The notes under the pieces: model-generated
Told to the model about the DNA's origin: nothing
The model's database searches: none
Seen by the model: only the letters and a program-made list of their open reading frames with translations
Position numbers and translations under genes: made by a program
Origin: Crossaster papposus
Taxonomy: Eukaryota > Echinodermata > Asteroidea > Velatida > Solasteridae
Direction of reading: 5' to 3'
DNA: 64,000 nucleotides
NCBI GenBank assembly: GCA_037893245.1
Contig: JBAIAA010000396.1
Span: 496,001-560,000, forward strand
Shown here: piece after piece, positions 40,178-54,702 of the stretch
Numbering within the stretch: the first letter of the stretch is position 1
Layout: every line of letters starts with the position of its first letter

Positions 40178-40555
40178 ATGACTGGACGAGGAAAGAGCGG
40201 AAAAGCAAGAAGCAAGGCCAGGAGCAGGTCCTCAAGGGCGGGACTGCAGTTCCCCGTGGGTCGCGTTCATCGATTTTTGCGAAGGGGCAACTACGCTGAG
40301 CGGGTTGGAGCCGGTGCACCGGTCTACCTGGCAGCCGTGATGGAATACCTGACCGCGGAGATCCTGGAGCTGGCCGGTAACGCAGCACGAGACAATAAGA
40401 AGACGAGAATTAACCCTCGACATCTGCAGCTTGCTATACGCAACGACGAAGAGCTTAACAAGTTGATGAGTGGGGTTACCATCGCGCAAGGCGGTGTGCT
40501 TCCCAACATCCAGCAAGTACTTCTGCCCAAAAAGGCCGCCAAAGTATCAAAGTAA
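40178..40555 (+). CDS. H2A: Histone H2A, unit 6
   Basis: Protein identical to the copy at 3714. The stem-loop is at 40601-40616. Confidence 0.98.
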   Translation: MTGRGKSGKARSKARSRSSRAGLQFPVGRVHRFLRRGNYAERVGAGAPVYLAAVMEYLTAEILELAGNAARDNKKTRINPRHLQLAIRNDEELNKLMSGVTIAQGGVLPNIQQVLLPKKAAKVSK

Positions 40556-42051
40556 TAGGCCTACAAACAAATTACTTTGCCTCCACAAACAAAACCAAAA
40601 GGCTCTTTTCAGGGCCACCACATAGTTACAAGAGAGAAACGCCGCTGTCTGTCTGTTCTTCATTTTTAAATAAAGTTTTAAAAGAGACAAATTTAGATAA
40701 TACATGTGTAGATTTTAACTTTCACAGCCAAAGGCCCGCTGAGTTTGTTCAATGGCTTCGTTTATTTTTTAAAGAATCGCCTTCCCTTTTCCTGCTTATA
40801 AAAATATTAAGAAAGTGTTTTTTGTCATCCGGGCGCGCGTGCGTTTTAACTTGTATCCCGGCGACCTTCATATAAAAACTAGTTCATTAAATATGCAACG
40901 CGCGCACTGTGACTTCAACAAAGCAAAAATAAATACGCGCTGTGTCTGTACTCTATATATACATGTACTACGCGTACTGTACAGTACATGCATGTTCAGT
41001 TTGTAAAAGTACGTGAATGATATTATACCCGCGACCCAGCACATCAAAATCAAGAATAAGTCGGAAAAAGACTTTCGGAGATATAAATATAATAAGATTG
41101 CAAATTCAATAAGCTTTTTAATGACATCCATCACAAGCCTTTAGCTCGGAAATTATTGGTTACGAGTTACAGACTGGGGATGGCTATCAATAGAAAGCCT
41201 ATGGAATTTCAAATGTTACTATGTACATATCGTGAATTGTCATTTCCCGCTTATTATTGATTTTGATATCCTGGGTCACATTTTCATAGATTTAACAAAA
41301 ACATTGGAAATGTGGTGAGTTGACACTTCGCGTGTGGTCTATTAGCTTTGTTTTCGTGTTCTGTCTTACCTGGGCCCAATTTCATAACAAATGTAAGCAC
41401 AACAATTTGCTTAGCATGAAACCTTTTCCTTGGCCAAACTGAAGATTTCCGAACACGTTTTATTGACGGTCGTGAATTCTCGTTAACGTTCGCGACTACA
41501 ATTTCGACGTCTGGGTGTACACAATTAAATGGTCAGGCCATAGAACCAGACTATTTTCACCGCCCACAAAGTGGGACATTTAGGTTCTGCTTAAAAACAA
41601 ATAAACCGGCCTGAACGGTAAACGATCGAGGCGCGGTTGTGCCGAAGGGCGCCATCTATCGGCACGCTCGTACCGGCAGGTCTGTGTGTATTTACAGCGG
41701 CGAGGCGCAGTGCAGCATGGCGATAATTTTGATACCAGTCGCATTTTTCCAGATTTTCAAGTGACTTTTGGTTAAAAAAAATGAATTTGTAAAAGAATAT
41801 TGTCGATGTGTATGAAAATGTGTTATGAAAACCCCCCAAGCTCATGAATATTGATGTAAATTAACGTGCCAAAAGTTGGTAATTTCTATAAACGGGTTTG
41901 CGTCGGGCTCTGTGAGAAGTCCTTTTCTTGACCCGAAATACACAAATTAGAAAAGTTAAAATAAGAATATTATTCGGATGAGAACAATGGGCGGGGGAAT
42001 CAATTTGCATGCATAATTCCAGAGCGCCCTATTGGTTCAATGTCAATCGTT

Positions 42052-42080
42052 ATCGCTTCTCGGCCTTTTGGCCAAGATCA
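42052..42080 (+). pseudogene. U2: U2 snRNA 5' fragment (nt 1-29), unit 6
   Basis: Carries the GGCCAAG variant of the family B loci. The junction is identical to unit 5. Confidence 0.92.
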
Positions 42081-43817
42081 CCGGGAGCTACGATGGCAAC
42101 GAATGAACTACAGAGGGAGCTGTCTACATACCTGACGACTGATGCGAAGATCCAATACGACGAGATGTGCCAGCTGATCTCCGAGACCGCCGGGGAGACT
42201 GACGTCGCCTGCGTCCAGCAGCTGAGTGAAAACAAATGGTGCGTCACCACAACATCTGAAGCGGCCAATACAAAGATGCTCCAAGCCGACCTGCTCATCG
42301 GGCAACATCGTGTTACGTCCACACCGGTGAGCAGGAAGAAGACCTTCATCACGGTCCGTGACGCACCATTCGAGCTACGCGACGTCACCATCTCCCTGGC
42401 GCTATCTCACTACGGCAAGGTCTTCGGCATCAGACGAGGACATTGGCAGAAACATCTTGGGTGGGAGAACGGCCACCGACACGCGCGTATGGAACTGAGT
42501 CGTCCAATCCCATCTTACGTGCGTGTCGGTGGGTACCAAGTGCGAGTGGAGTACGACCACCAAGAGAGGACATGCCGGGTTTGCGGGTTGGTCGGCCACC
42601 TGGCTGCGGGGTGCCCGTCAGTTGTGTGCTACAACTGCAACAAGCACGGGCACCGCAGCCGGGAGTGTCCGGAGCCGGTGAAGTGCCGAGGGTGCGGGGA
42701 GACGGGGCACTATGCCGCACGGTGCCCCCGTTCGTACGCCGCTCGCCTGCGTGTTACGGCTTTCACCGACCCGGACATCGACGACGACGGCGGCGACCCG
42801 CGCCCGGCGAGACCGCCCACACCACCTCGGGCCAGTCCGGACCCTGCGGCTACAACCCGTCAGACAGGACCACTCAAGGTACCCCGGACCCCACCACAGG
42901 ACGCCCCACCACAGCCGGCCAGACCAACCAAGCCTTCACGGCCTAGTAGCCCACCACAAAGACCATCTGAGGCCGGCACACCCACTGCAGGCGGCACCAG
43001 GCCCGCCCGCACAGCCAACCGTCCACCTCGGCGTGGTGCGGGCGAGGCGGTTGCCCCGACCACGGAGAGTGCGACGGCAACGGTGTCGATGTCATCGTTG
43101 TCGTCGTCAGAAACATCGATCACTACGAACGTGTCGTTCTCCTCCGTGGAAGGCGGTAAGCCTAGGCGGTACCAGCTGAAACTCCCGTCGATAACGCCGG
43201 AAGAGAGAACCAGGGACTGGGCGGAGATGGTCGCGAGTGCGGAGGCGGAGATACAGCAAGAGATGGAGCGACGGAGCCAGGAAAGCAGTTCCGACGGGTC
43301 CGTCGCCTCCATAATATCTACCGCCTCCGCAAAACGCTGTCACCATTCCTCAGATTCCCCTGAGGAATGGTCGACAATACGAGGGAAGAAACCACGTCCC
43401 AAGAAGAGGAAGGCACGAGCCAACAAAAAATGAACTGTTTTCTTTGGTGGTGGGTTAAGTGAGTTGTTTTGTTTAAATAAGTGGTGGTGGTTTTTTAATA
43501 AGAAGATGTAAATTTTATGTAAATATAAGTGGTGGTGGGTTTAAGAAGATGTTAATTTTTTATGTAAATATTTTCACAGTTGTGTTTTTGTAAAAATTGA
43601 AGATACAAATAATACGTAATATTTATTCAGTTGTTCTTTTCCTGATAGTAATCAAGCGCGTTTATTTTGGTGGAGGGTTATGTCCCGGTTTATATAATGT
43701 TTGCATTGTTTAAAACAAGTTGTATTTAATTTTTATTTTGTACATACTGTGACCGTTGTGTTGTATCATCATATGTGTGTTTGGTTTCATTTACAAGAAT
43801 AAACCAATTTAAAAACC
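42081..43817 (+). mobile_element. Family B ORF1-only element, unit 6
   Basis: 1737 bp. Only two differences from the unit 5 copy were found: one codon in ORF1 and one base in the 3' UTR near 43642. Together with the adjacent position this indicates duplication of an occupied unit rather than a second insertion. Confidence 0.9.
42093..43433 (+). CDS. Family B ORF1 protein, unit 6
   Basis: 446 residues, as at 34123 except for Pro at residue 291 in place of Thr. Pro is also present at the matching place in unit 8, so Thr in unit 5 is the derived state. The zinc knuckles are intact. Confidence 0.88.
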   Translation: MATNELQRELSTYLTTDAKIQYDEMCQLISETAGETDVACVQQLSENKWCVTTTSEAANTKMLQADLLIGQHRVTSTPVSRKKTFITVRDAPFELRDVTISLALSHYGKVFGIRRGHWQKHLGWENGHRHARMELSRPIPSYVRVGGYQVRVEYDHQERTCRVCGLVGHLAAGCPSVVCYNCNKHGHRSRECPEPVKCRGCGETGHYAARCPRSYAARLRVTAFTDPDIDDDGGDPRPARPPTPPRASPDPAATTRQTGPLKVPRTPPQDAPPQPARPTKPSRPSSPPQRPSEAGTPTAGGTRPARTANRPPRRGAGEAVAPTTESATATVSMSSLSSSETSITTNVSFSSVEGGKPRRYQLKLPSITPEERTRDWAEMVASAEAEIQQEMERRSQESSSDGSVASIISTASAKRCHHSSDSPEEWSTIRGKKPRPKKRKARANKK

Positions 43818-43973
43818 GTATCTGTTCTTTTCAGCTTAATATCTGAAACGCTGTTCATCGAACAGCCAGTATATTAATCTGATTTTTGGATTTGGGCCGT
43901 GGAATAGAGGCTTGCCTCGTCCCGGCCATGGGTTGGCCCGGTATAGCAGTACATCCGGGATTCGGCCCACTCC
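43818..43973 (+). pseudogene. U2: U2 snRNA 3' fragment (nt 36-191), unit 6
   Basis: Promoterless remainder of U2, undecayed. Confidence 0.95.
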
Positions 43974-44704
43974 CCTCGGGGAACATCAATTAATACAAAA
44001 ACAGGTCTCGTCTATTATGTGTATTCCTATGTCGCCTCACTTTTACAAGTTCTTTCTTCGCTTTACTTCGTGGCTTTCTTATATTTGAACATTTCAATTT
44101 GTCTCAATTAAATAATTGTATGAAGACCGATCTCTTTGTTTTAGGTTGATTTCTGAAGAAAGGGAAAAACAACAACAACAAAAACAAACAAACAAACAAA
44201 CAAACAAACAGATCCTCTGCGACTGGTTGTATTTTTTTTTGGCGAAGATGTATTAGATTTCTTTATCTTTTCCATATTTTTAGAAATTCATATGATTTCA
44301 TATAAATGTAGACTTTAAATGTTCTTTTTGTTTTTGGTCTTGTTTGTTTGAATTCCATTTTTGTTCTAAATACTGTATAGGTAATAATGCAGGGCCCTTT
44401 TTTATAGCTTTTTTTTTGTAAGTGATAAAACCTCAAATACAATAAATAACAGTGCTTTTAACAGTTCAGTTTTTATGTTTGTATTTTAATGTTGCGATTA
44501 TTCGTTTGCTTGCTTTCCTCTCTCTCTCTCTCTCGTTGACTGTTTATTTCTCCTCTCGTGTCGTTATTTCGGGAGGGAAACCTCTGCCACGATTTGTTGC
44601 TAGAGGGCGCCCTGACTTTCGTTTGCCTGGCGTGCTCCTATCGCGTCCGCGCATAGCAGTGATATATAATACACTGCCTCGCCCATTCAATCGATCTAGT
44701 CTAG

Positions 44705-45052
<348 letters not shown>

Positions 45053-45539
45053 ATAGATGCATGATACATGCCATTTTCAAACCAAACGGCTCTTTTCAGA
45101 GCCACCACGATTTCACAAAAAGAGATTGATTCCAGGTTTTAATTTGTGTGTACTCTGTTATTATTTGGGCATTGTCTCGCGGGATTCAGTGTGGATTTTC
45201 CTCCCTGTGTCTATTAGTATTAAGGTTTTTTTCTTTTCGTTTATTGCCCGTAATTATTCCCGGGATGTCTTTATCGAAGACACGGCCCATTTGTTTATTT
45301 TGGTAGCTGGGGAAAATTAATTTGCTTGCAAAGTATCATGTACTCGTAGGTAATATTGACCGTATTGTTTCGGAGGGTAAATCAGTTGTGATCAGTGAAG
45401 CGTCCCGGCATGGTGTCCGAATTATCCAATCGGAAGACTGCCCATTGTTATACTTCAGCCCCAGGATGCTATTCTCTAGTCTTAAGAGACGGCCTGTTCG
45501 TTGATTTGGCATTCACTTCTTATCTACTCTCCATTCTGA

Positions 45540-45968
<429 letters not shown>

Positions 45969-46702
45969 GTCACAGCTGCGTGCGCAAAACTAACCGAACG
46001 GCCCTTTTCAGGGCCAATATTTTTTTCAAAGAGAGATTCATTCCAATCGCGTTTTCTGTAGAGTTTTGGAAAGTTAAGTTTGGTTACTATAGGTAAATAC
46101 GAATTTTAACTGGCCAGAGCTCCGGAGAACGGATTAATAAAATTAATCGGATTAGTCTCTTTCCATTTTGTTTGTTTGTCTGTCTGTCTCTTATTTTTTG
46201 TTGTCCCCCCACCCCCCAAAATAAAAATAAAAAATTATTTTACTTTTAATACGGTAAAAAAGGAGAAGAGTAATTGCCTGGCCATGTACACAATTGTTTA
46301 TGCAGTCATTTTGTGTCATATTTTCGAAAACGGGAACTCTTCGTTACATTGGATGATACGCAAGTTTACCCGGCGTTTGGGGAAAAATAAATAATGAGTG
46401 AAACCACACCGGATTGTTGGCCTCTACCGAATATAATAAAAAAGTGGATATTCTAAATTATTGTTTGTAATTGTTTGTTTCTTGGAGTTTTCATTCGGAT
46501 TCGGAAGGATAGCTTTTGCCCTCTGTGCGTGTGGCAAGCGCCAATGCATGTCACTTTGCACGCGTACATAATTCTTCACGCTTGGGTGATTGTGTGGACA
46601 ATGCGTGTATGCCCAGAATCCTAGCGGGTACCATAAAAGTCGTCCCGGCATGCTTGACCTTCCATTCGATCGCACGATCACATACACTCATCTTCTCCAA
46701 TC

Positions 46703-47071
46703 ATGGCTCCTAAAGTTAGCGGAAAAGGCCAGAAGAAGGCCGGCAACACCAAGGCTCCGGTCAGCACGAACAAGAAGAGGCGTCGGCGTCGCAAGGAGAG
46801 CTACGGCATCTACATCTACAAAGTCATGAAACAGGTGCACCCCGACACAGGAATCTCCAGCAAGGCAATGAGCATCATGAACAGCTTTGTCAACGACGTG
46901 TTTGAGCGCATCGCCGGCGAATCTTCCCGCCTTGCCCACTACAACAAGAAGTCGACCATCTCAAGTCGTGAAGTGCAGACTGCAGTACGCCTAATCCTCC
47001 CGGGAGAGCTTGCCAAGCATGCAGTCAGCGAAGGAACCAAGGCCGTCACCAAGTATACGACTTCAAAATAG
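46703..47071 (+). CDS. H2B: Histone H2B, unit 7
   Basis: Protein identical to the copy at 2269. The stem-loop is at 47116-47131. Confidence 0.99.
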   Translation: MAPKVSGKGQKKAGNTKAPVSTNKKRRRRRKESYGIYIYKVMKQVHPDTGISSKAMSIMNSFVNDVFERIAGESSRLAHYNKKSTISSREVQTAVRLILPGELAKHAVSEGTKAVTKYTTSK

Positions 47072-48147
47072 GTTGACCGAGGGAGGAACAAATAACACGA
47101 AAAACATAACCAAACGGCTCTTTTCAGAGCCAACACAATTTAAAAAAAAGAGATGTGACTGTCTGATCTGTGTTACTAATTTAGTCAATATTCGTAGGTG
47201 GTAAAATCGTTCGGGTAGTGTTCCCGTCTTTACATTCTCCCTGACCTTAAAAGGAGAAATGAAGATCAACATTAACCTTCTGTTCTCGTCGCCTTTGAAA
47301 ACAAATATGTGACTTGAAAAGGCATGACGGGGAAAAGTATTTCTGTAGTATTTGGAGTTCTATTGTTTTACACCGTAGTAAAGACCGATTCGTTAGTTTT
47401 GCAATGATACCAACAGTATTTATTTACATCATTTAATTAACATGATATATACAACATTGCAGGGCTGACAGTGCGCCGCCCAACCTAAGCGATCGAATTT
47501 TTAAAACCAACGAATAGCTTTGACCAAAACAATTATACGCGTGTCCGCCAACAACGAAATTGACAAATGGGGGTCATTGTTAATTTAGCCTCAGTAAGTC
47601 ACGTAGGAATTTGCAATGGCGAAACAGCCTTTTGTTATTCAGCACCTGTGCACGCAGTGGTTTTTGTTCATTCAGTCTCCATTACGAGAAGTAGTGGTTT
47701 CTTGTTTGATGTATGTTTAATATATGTGTTTGTCGTATCTCTGTGCAGACAAATCCGTGACAGTTTTCAATGTGGTTTATGAGGGACGATCTGCGGCCAG
47801 CGTGGAGGCAGGTCAATCGGTAGGCAACAGGGACACACCGTCGGGATAACAGAAATCGTCTGAGAAAGCAGGTAAGGTTTTTGGGTGCTTTGGGTTTTTG
47901 CTGTTATGATTTCATCGCTTAGATTGAAGACAGACAGACAGACAGACCTCGTTCAAAAAATGTATCCCTGTCTTCACGAATCCAAAAATGGATGCGGTGC
48001 ACTCAACCGTACAGTAAGTGTGTCGCGCGTGATTGGCTACTTGGCGTGCTTCGGCCAATCCACCGGAACGCTATAACTAGTGCTGTCACCCCCCTCGTAC
48101 GGCACTTTCACTGCAGATCGCAATCTACTGTCACCAATTACTTCAAG

Positions 48148-48525
48148 ATGACTGGACGAGGAAAGAGCGGAAAAGCAAGAAGCAAGGCCAGGAGCAGGTC
48201 TTCAAGGGCGGGACTGCAGTTCCCCGTGGGTCGCGTTCATCGATTTTTGCGAAGGGGCAACTACGCTGAGCGGGTTGGAGCCGGTGCACCGGTCTACCTG
48301 GCAGCCGTGATGGAATACCTGACCGCGGAGATCCTGGAGCTGGCCGGTAACGCAGCACGAGACAATAAGAAGACGAGAATTAACCCTCGACATCTGCAGC
48401 TTGCTATACGCAACGACGAAGAGCTTAACAAGTTGATGAGTGGGGTTACCATCGCGCAAGGCGGTGTGCTTCCCAACATCCAGCAAGTACTTCTGCCCAA
48501 AAAGGCCGCCAAAGTATCAAAGTAA
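48148..48525 (+). CDS. H2A: Histone H2A, unit 7
   Basis: Same protein as the copy at 3714, with one synonymous change (TCC to TCT, near 48201). The stem-loop is at 48571-48586. Confidence 0.98.
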   Translation: MTGRGKSGKARSKARSRSSRAGLQFPVGRVHRFLRRGNYAERVGAGAPVYLAAVMEYLTAEILELAGNAARDNKKTRINPRHLQLAIRNDEELNKLMSGVTIAQGGVLPNIQQVLLPKKAAKVSK

Positions 48526-50021
48526 TAGGCCTACAAACAAATTACTTTGCCTCCACAAACAAAACCAAAAGGCTCTTTTCAGGGCCACCACATAGTTACA
48601 AGAGAGAAACGCCGCTGTCTGTCTGTTCTTCATTTTTAAATAAAGTTTTAAAAGAGACAAATTTAGATAATACATGTGTAGATTTTAACTTTCACAGCCA
48701 AAGGCCCGCTGAGTTTGTTCAATGGCTTCGTTTATTTTTTAAAGAATCGCCTTCCCTTTTCCTGCTTATAAAAATATTAAGAAAGTGTTTTTTGTCATCC
48801 GGGCGCGCGTGCGTTTTAACTTGTATCCCGGCGACCTTCATATAAAAACTAGTTCATTAAATATGCAACGCGCGCACTGTGACTTCAACAAAGCAAAAAT
48901 AAATACGCGCTGTGTCTGTACTCTATATATACATGTACTACGCGTACTGTACAGTACATGCATGTTCAGTTTGTAAAAGTACGTGAATGATATTATACCC
49001 GCGACCCAGCACATCAAAATCAAGAATAAGTCGGAAAAAGACTTTCGGAGATATAAATATAATAAGATTGCAAATTCAATAAGCTTTTTAATGACATCCA
49101 TCACAAGCCTTTAGCTCGGAAATTATTGGTTACGAGTTACAGACTGGGGATGGCTATCAATAGAAAGCCTATGGAATTTCAAATGTTACTATGTACATAT
49201 CGTGAATTGTCATTTCCCGCTTATTATTGATTTTGATATCCTGGGTCACATTTTCATAGATTTAACAAAAACATTGGAAATGTGGTGAGTTGACACTTCG
49301 CGTGTGGTCTATTAGCTTTGTTTTCGTGTTCTGTCTTACCTGGGCCCAATTTCATAACAAATGTAAGCACAACAATTTGCTTAGCATGAAACCTTTTCCT
49401 TGGCCAAACTGAAGATTTCCGAACACGTTTTATTGACGGTCGTGAATTCTCGTTAACGTTCGCGACTACAATTTCGACGTCTGGGTGTACACAATTAAAT
49501 GGTCAGGCCATAGAACCAGACTATTTTCACCGCCCACAAAGTGGGACATTTAGGTTCTGCTTAAAAACAAATAAACCGGCCTGAACGGTAAACGATCGAG
49601 GCGCGGTTGTGCCGAAGGGCGCCATCTATCGGCACGCTCGTACCGGCAGGTCTGTGTGTATTTACAGCGGCGAGGCGCAGTGCAGCATGGCGATAATTTT
49701 GATACCAGTCGCATTTTTCCAGATTTTCAAGTGACTTTTGGTTAAAAAAAATGAATTTGTAAAAGAATATTGTCGATGTGTATGAAAATGTGTTATGAAA
49801 ACCCCCCAAGCTCATGAATATTGATGTAAATTAACGTGCCAAAAGTTGGTAATTTCTATAAACGGGTTTGCGTCGGGCTCTGTGAGAAGTCCTTTTCTTG
49901 ACCCGAAATACACAAATTAGAAAAGTTAAAATAAGAATATTATTCGGATGAGAACAATGGGCGGGGGAATCAATTTGCATGCATAATTCCAGAGCGCCCT
50001 ATTGGTTCAATGTCAATCGTT

Positions 50022-50054
50022 ATCGCTTCTCGGCCTTTTGGCTAAGATCATGTG
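50022..50054 (+). pseudogene. U2: U2 snRNA 5' fragment (nt 1-33), unit 7
   Basis: Unchanged 33 nt, without the family B base change. Confidence 0.95.
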
Positions 50055-50660
50055 CAGCTTTTTTGCTCCCGTGATTTTGAAGCGTAGTAGAGTTTTGTAA
50101 TACTAAACTGATATAATTTTTATACCAGTTTGTTTCTTTTTGTTTATAGACCAGGTAGGTCTTATTTTCGCCGAATTTCTTCGGATTTTTGGTTGTTGTT
50201 TAGGAGGTTTTTAGTTTGAGTTTTTGGTCGCTGGCTGTATACGCAGTGCTGTAGCAGCCAGCGCCATTCGTTTACGTACAGCCTTTGTTCTCCCCGTGTA
50301 AGCACACGGGGCCATAGGTTTGTACGTGTTCCTTTGTTCTTTCCGTACAGTGTACGGCTTTTCCTTTGTGGTTCATTTACCCGTGGCGCTTACATAACAC
50401 CAGTTGTGTGTGTAGCGCTACGGGTTTTTCCTATTTCTTTGTGTGTGTAGGCAATAAGTCTTGCCTTCACGCCATTTTTTGTACATAGACTAGTGCGGTA
50501 CATGGGTGTACTGCGCGTGTATTTGTTTTTAATACACGGCGCGTGTGCTTCTATTACTTTCTAGTTTAGCTGGACTAGGCAGTTGCTAGTCCAGCCTTTT
50601 TTAATACCCAGGAGGTTTTTTCCTTTCTTGGTATTTTGTATTCTTTGGATTATTTCCAGT

Positions 50661-52283
50661 ATGGCTGGAAGTAATACTTCTAGTGCTAGGCGTCCCCGCG
50701 CTTTCGAACTTAGTTTCGATGGCAAGGAGACGCCTAGCGATGTCTTTAAGGTCCTCCGGGGGATTGGGATTGTCCCGTCCTCCCACCTGGAGGCCTTACA
50801 ACCCCTTTCCGGCGGCCGGTTTGACCTTACGTTCAAATCGGCCGTCTTGGCTCGTCGTTTCGAGCTTGATCTGGACCAGCTTCCTGGGTGTCGAGTTACA
50901 TCTTTCGACATGAAGCTGGTCTCAGTAAATTATGTGGAGATGGATCTTGACGACAATGTCGTCAGATCCATTCTCTCTAGGTACGGCAGGGTCCATAAGG
51001 GTAGGTTTTTGACCTACCCCGAGGAGCCTGCCGTATTTACTGGCACCCGGCAATACTTAATGTCGGGTGTCAGGTCTATCCCGTCGGTTATCCGCATCGG
51101 GAATCGCAATGCCTGGGTCGGCCACTCTGGTCAGACCCGGACTTGCGCCCGATGCGGAAGCCCGGGCCATTCTGCAAGCAAATGTATCACGGTAACGTGC
51201 TACAAATGCTTGCAGTTGGGTCATCCCTCCGGGGAGTGCCCCAACAAGGTGATGTGCACCTTCTGCGGGGTCGAGGGGCACGGTTTTAAACTGTGCCCTA
51301 AGTCTTTCGCAGAGAGGGTGCGACCTGCCAAGCGGTGGGCAGATGTGGTGGTGCAGGGGAAATCTTCCCCTGCACAACATAAGGGGGAGGCTTCTCCGCC
51401 TCTTGAAGCGCCCACACTTGTGGGCGCCGAGGGGGCGGTGAGCCCTTCCTCTTCCTCTAGCTCCGGGCTCGATCCGTCGGGCTCGGAGACTGTAACGGTG
51501 TCCGATGCCAATATGGTATCGGACTTCGAATTGCCTCGAGCACCGTGTCTTCGGTGCTCGAAGGATGCCGGTCCTCTACGATCCGCGGAAGGGTGGCTTT
51601 GTTTCCACTGCGACCGCTGGATCACGAGGACCGTTAAGTTCAGCTTTCTCGGTTGCGCCGGCTGCATGGGAGACGACGCTGAGGCCGTTGTCTCTTGTGA
51701 CACCGTTGAGTGTCAGGCCGCCGCGATCGAGAAAGCTGTTCCTTTTGTCCCTGTATCAAGGAAGGGGAAGGCGAAGAAGAAGAAGAAGAGGTTGCGAGAC
51801 CCTTCTTCTGACTCGGATGCCCCCTCTTCCAAAATACAGGGAACTAACCTCTCAGACTCTCAGGAGTCTGAGATGGTATTAGACGAGCCGATTGGCTCGT
51901 CAAAAACCACTGCCGGTCCCCTAGGCGGTACCGGGGGTGGCACCGGGGTGGAGGTAACCCCGGAGACCTCTAATGAGCCTCTCCGGAGTCCCTCTTTGGA
52001 CCCGGTCCGTCAGGCACAGGTCAAAATTGTTGATCTCAACCCCCCCGGGTTTGGGAACCAGGCAATTGTCTGCAATGTTTGCAAGACTGAGTTCTCCGTT
52101 TGGGAGGATTTTGCTGTACACCAGCGAAAAGTTCACGGACGTGAGGGACTGGTTCTCTGCAAGGTGTGTGGAGACCGTTTTCAGGGTCCGGAGTTTTTTG
52201 GTGGCCATCTGGTCCAGAGACATGCTCAGCATGTTCTGGATGCAGATAGGGCCAGCCTTATTAAGTCGTATTGTGTCATTTAG
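50661..52283 (+). CDS. Family A ORF1 protein, unit 7
   Basis: 540 residues from the ATG shared with unit 2; the frame is open upstream to 50583. The three CCHC knuckles and the second Cys-rich module are kept. The C-terminal 90 or so residues differ strongly from unit 2, yet two C2H2 fingers occur at C471/C474/H487/H492 and C500/C503/H516/H521. Their His positions and the whole second finger have the same residue numbers as in unit 2. The intact frame despite divergence suggests that the protein was under selection. Confidence 0.88.
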   Translation: MAGSNTSSARRPRAFELSFDGKETPSDVFKVLRGIGIVPSSHLEALQPLSGGRFDLTFKSAVLARRFELDLDQLPGCRVTSFDMKLVSVNYVEMDLDDNVVRSILSRYGRVHKGRFLTYPEEPAVFTGTRQYLMSGVRSIPSVIRIGNRNAWVGHSGQTRTCARCGSPGHSASKCITVTCYKCLQLGHPSGECPNKVMCTFCGVEGHGFKLCPKSFAERVRPAKRWADVVVQGKSSPAQHKGEASPPLEAPTLVGAEGAVSPSSSSSSGLDPSGSETVTVSDANMVSDFELPRAPCLRCSKDAGPLRSAEGWLCFHCDRWITRTVKFSFLGCAGCMGDDAEAVVSCDTVECQAAAIEKAVPFVPVSRKGKAKKKKKRLRDPSSDSDAPSSKIQGTNLSDSQESEMVLDEPIGSSKTTAGPLGGTGGGTGVEVTPETSNEPLRSPSLDPVRQAQVKIVDLNPPGFGNQAIVCNVCKTEFSVWEDFAVHQRKVHGREGLVLCKVCGDRFQGPEFFGGHLVQRHAQHVLDADRASLIKSYCVI

Positions 52284-52339
52284 TCCCTCTTGTTGTCTTG
52301 TAGTTGATAGTATGTATTTTGTTTGTATACGTTCCATGG

Positions 52340-52399
52340 CAGAGAGTTAGGGTCGTACCCTACCACGGTGATGCGTGGGTAGCGTGGCTACACTCTCTG
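52340..52399 (+). promoter_or_regulatory. Structured 3' UTR block of family A, unit 7
   Basis: The CAGAGAG/CTCTCTG outer stem (52340-52346 with 52393-52399) and inner hairpins are kept as in unit 2, with a few loop changes. Confidence 0.65.
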
Positions 52400-52550
52400 T
52401 CTGTACCGTCCTGTTTTGGTGATAATGTGAGTTTTGTATTTATAGATGTTAAAAAGGGCAGGGGGGCTCGTAGCCTCACGAACCTAGGTGTAGTGTGACT
52501 ACCCTGTCCTTGGAGTCTTCTTTTTGAAGACTCTAAAAACCTCAAAAATA

Positions 52551-52707
52551 AGTATCTGTTCTTTTCAGCTTAATATCTGAAACGCTGTTCATCGAACAGC
52601 CAGTATATTAATCTGATTTTTGGATTTGGGCCGTGGAATAGAGGCTTGCCTCGTCCCGGCCATGGGTTGGCCCGGTATAGCAGTACATCCGGGATTCGGC
52701 CCACTCC
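52551..52707 (+). pseudogene. U2: U2 snRNA 3' fragment (nt 35-191), unit 7
   Basis: Promoterless remainder of U2, undecayed. Confidence 0.95.
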
Positions 52708-53438
52708 CCTCGGGGAACATCAATTAATACAAAAACAGGTCTCGTCTATTATGTGTATTCCTATGTCGCCTCACTTTTACAAGTTCTTTCTTCGCTTTAC
52801 TTCGTGGCTTTCTTATATTTGAACATTTCAATTTGTCTCAATTAAATAATTGTATGAAGACCGATCTCTTTGTTTTAGGTTGATTTCTGAAGAAAGGGAA
52901 AAACAACAACAACAAAAACAAACAAACAAACAAACAAACAAACAGATCCTCTGCGACTGGTTGTATTTTTTTTTGGCGAAGATGTATTAGATTTCTTTAT
53001 CTTTTCCATATTTTTAGAAATTCATATGATTTCATATAAATGTAGACTTTAAATGTTCTTTTTGTTTTTGGTCTTGTTTGTTTGAATTCCATTTTTGTTC
53101 TAAATACTGTATAGGTAATAATGCAGGGCCCTTTTTTATAGCTTTTTTTTTGTAAGTGATAAAACCTCAAATACAATAAATAACAGTGCTTTTAACAGTT
53201 CAGTTTTTATGTTTGTATTTTAATGTTGCGATTATTCGTTTGCTTGCTTTCCTCTCTCTCTCTCTCTCGTTGACTGTTTATTTCTCCTCTCGTGTCGTTA
53301 TTTCGGGAGGGAAACCTCTGCCACGATTTGTTGCTAGAGGGCGCCCTGACTTTCGTTTGCCTGGCGTGCTCCTATCGCGTCCGCGCATAGCAGTGATATA
53401 TAATACACTGCCTCGCCCATTCAATCGATCTAGTCTAG

Positions 53439-53786
<348 letters not shown>

Positions 53787-54273
53787 ATAGATGCATGATA
53801 CATGCCATTTTCAAACCAAACGGCTCTTTTCAGAGCCACCACGATTTCACAAAAAGAGATTGATTCCAGGTTTTAATTTGTGTGTACTCTGTTATTATTT
53901 GGGCATTGTCTCGCGGGATTCAGTGTGGATTTTCCTCCCTGTGTCTATTAGTATTAAGGTTTTTTTCTTTTCGTTTATTGCCCGTAATTATTCCCGGGAT
54001 GTCTTTATCGAAGACACGGCCCATTTGTTTATTTTGGTAGCTGGGGAAAATTAATTTGCTTGCAAAGTATCATGTACTCGTAGGTAATATTGACCGTATT
54101 GTTTCGGAGGGTAAATCAGTTGTGATCAGTGAAGCGTCCCGGCATGGTGTCCGAATTATCCAATCGGAAGACTGCCCATTGTTATACTTCAGCCCCAGGA
54201 TGCTATTCTCTAGTCTTAAGAGACGGCCTGTTCGTTGATTTGGCATTCACTTCTTATCTACTCTCCATTCTGA

Positions 54274-54702
<429 letters not shown>

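Larger units (their letters stand above)
50055..52550 (+). mobile_element. Family A ORF1-only element, unit 7
   Basis: 2496 bp, a clearly diverged relative of the unit 2 element. The 5' leader (50055-50660) aligns throughout but with many substitutions. The N-terminal two thirds of ORF1 are very close. The last part of ORF1 and the last 100 nt are different, although a short 3' UTR stretch between them is again similar. Its 3' end (GGGCAG 52456-52461 with CTGTCC 52504-52509; hairpin 52513-52533; A-rich tail) matches the short elements of units 1 and 4 rather than unit 2. Confidence 0.88.
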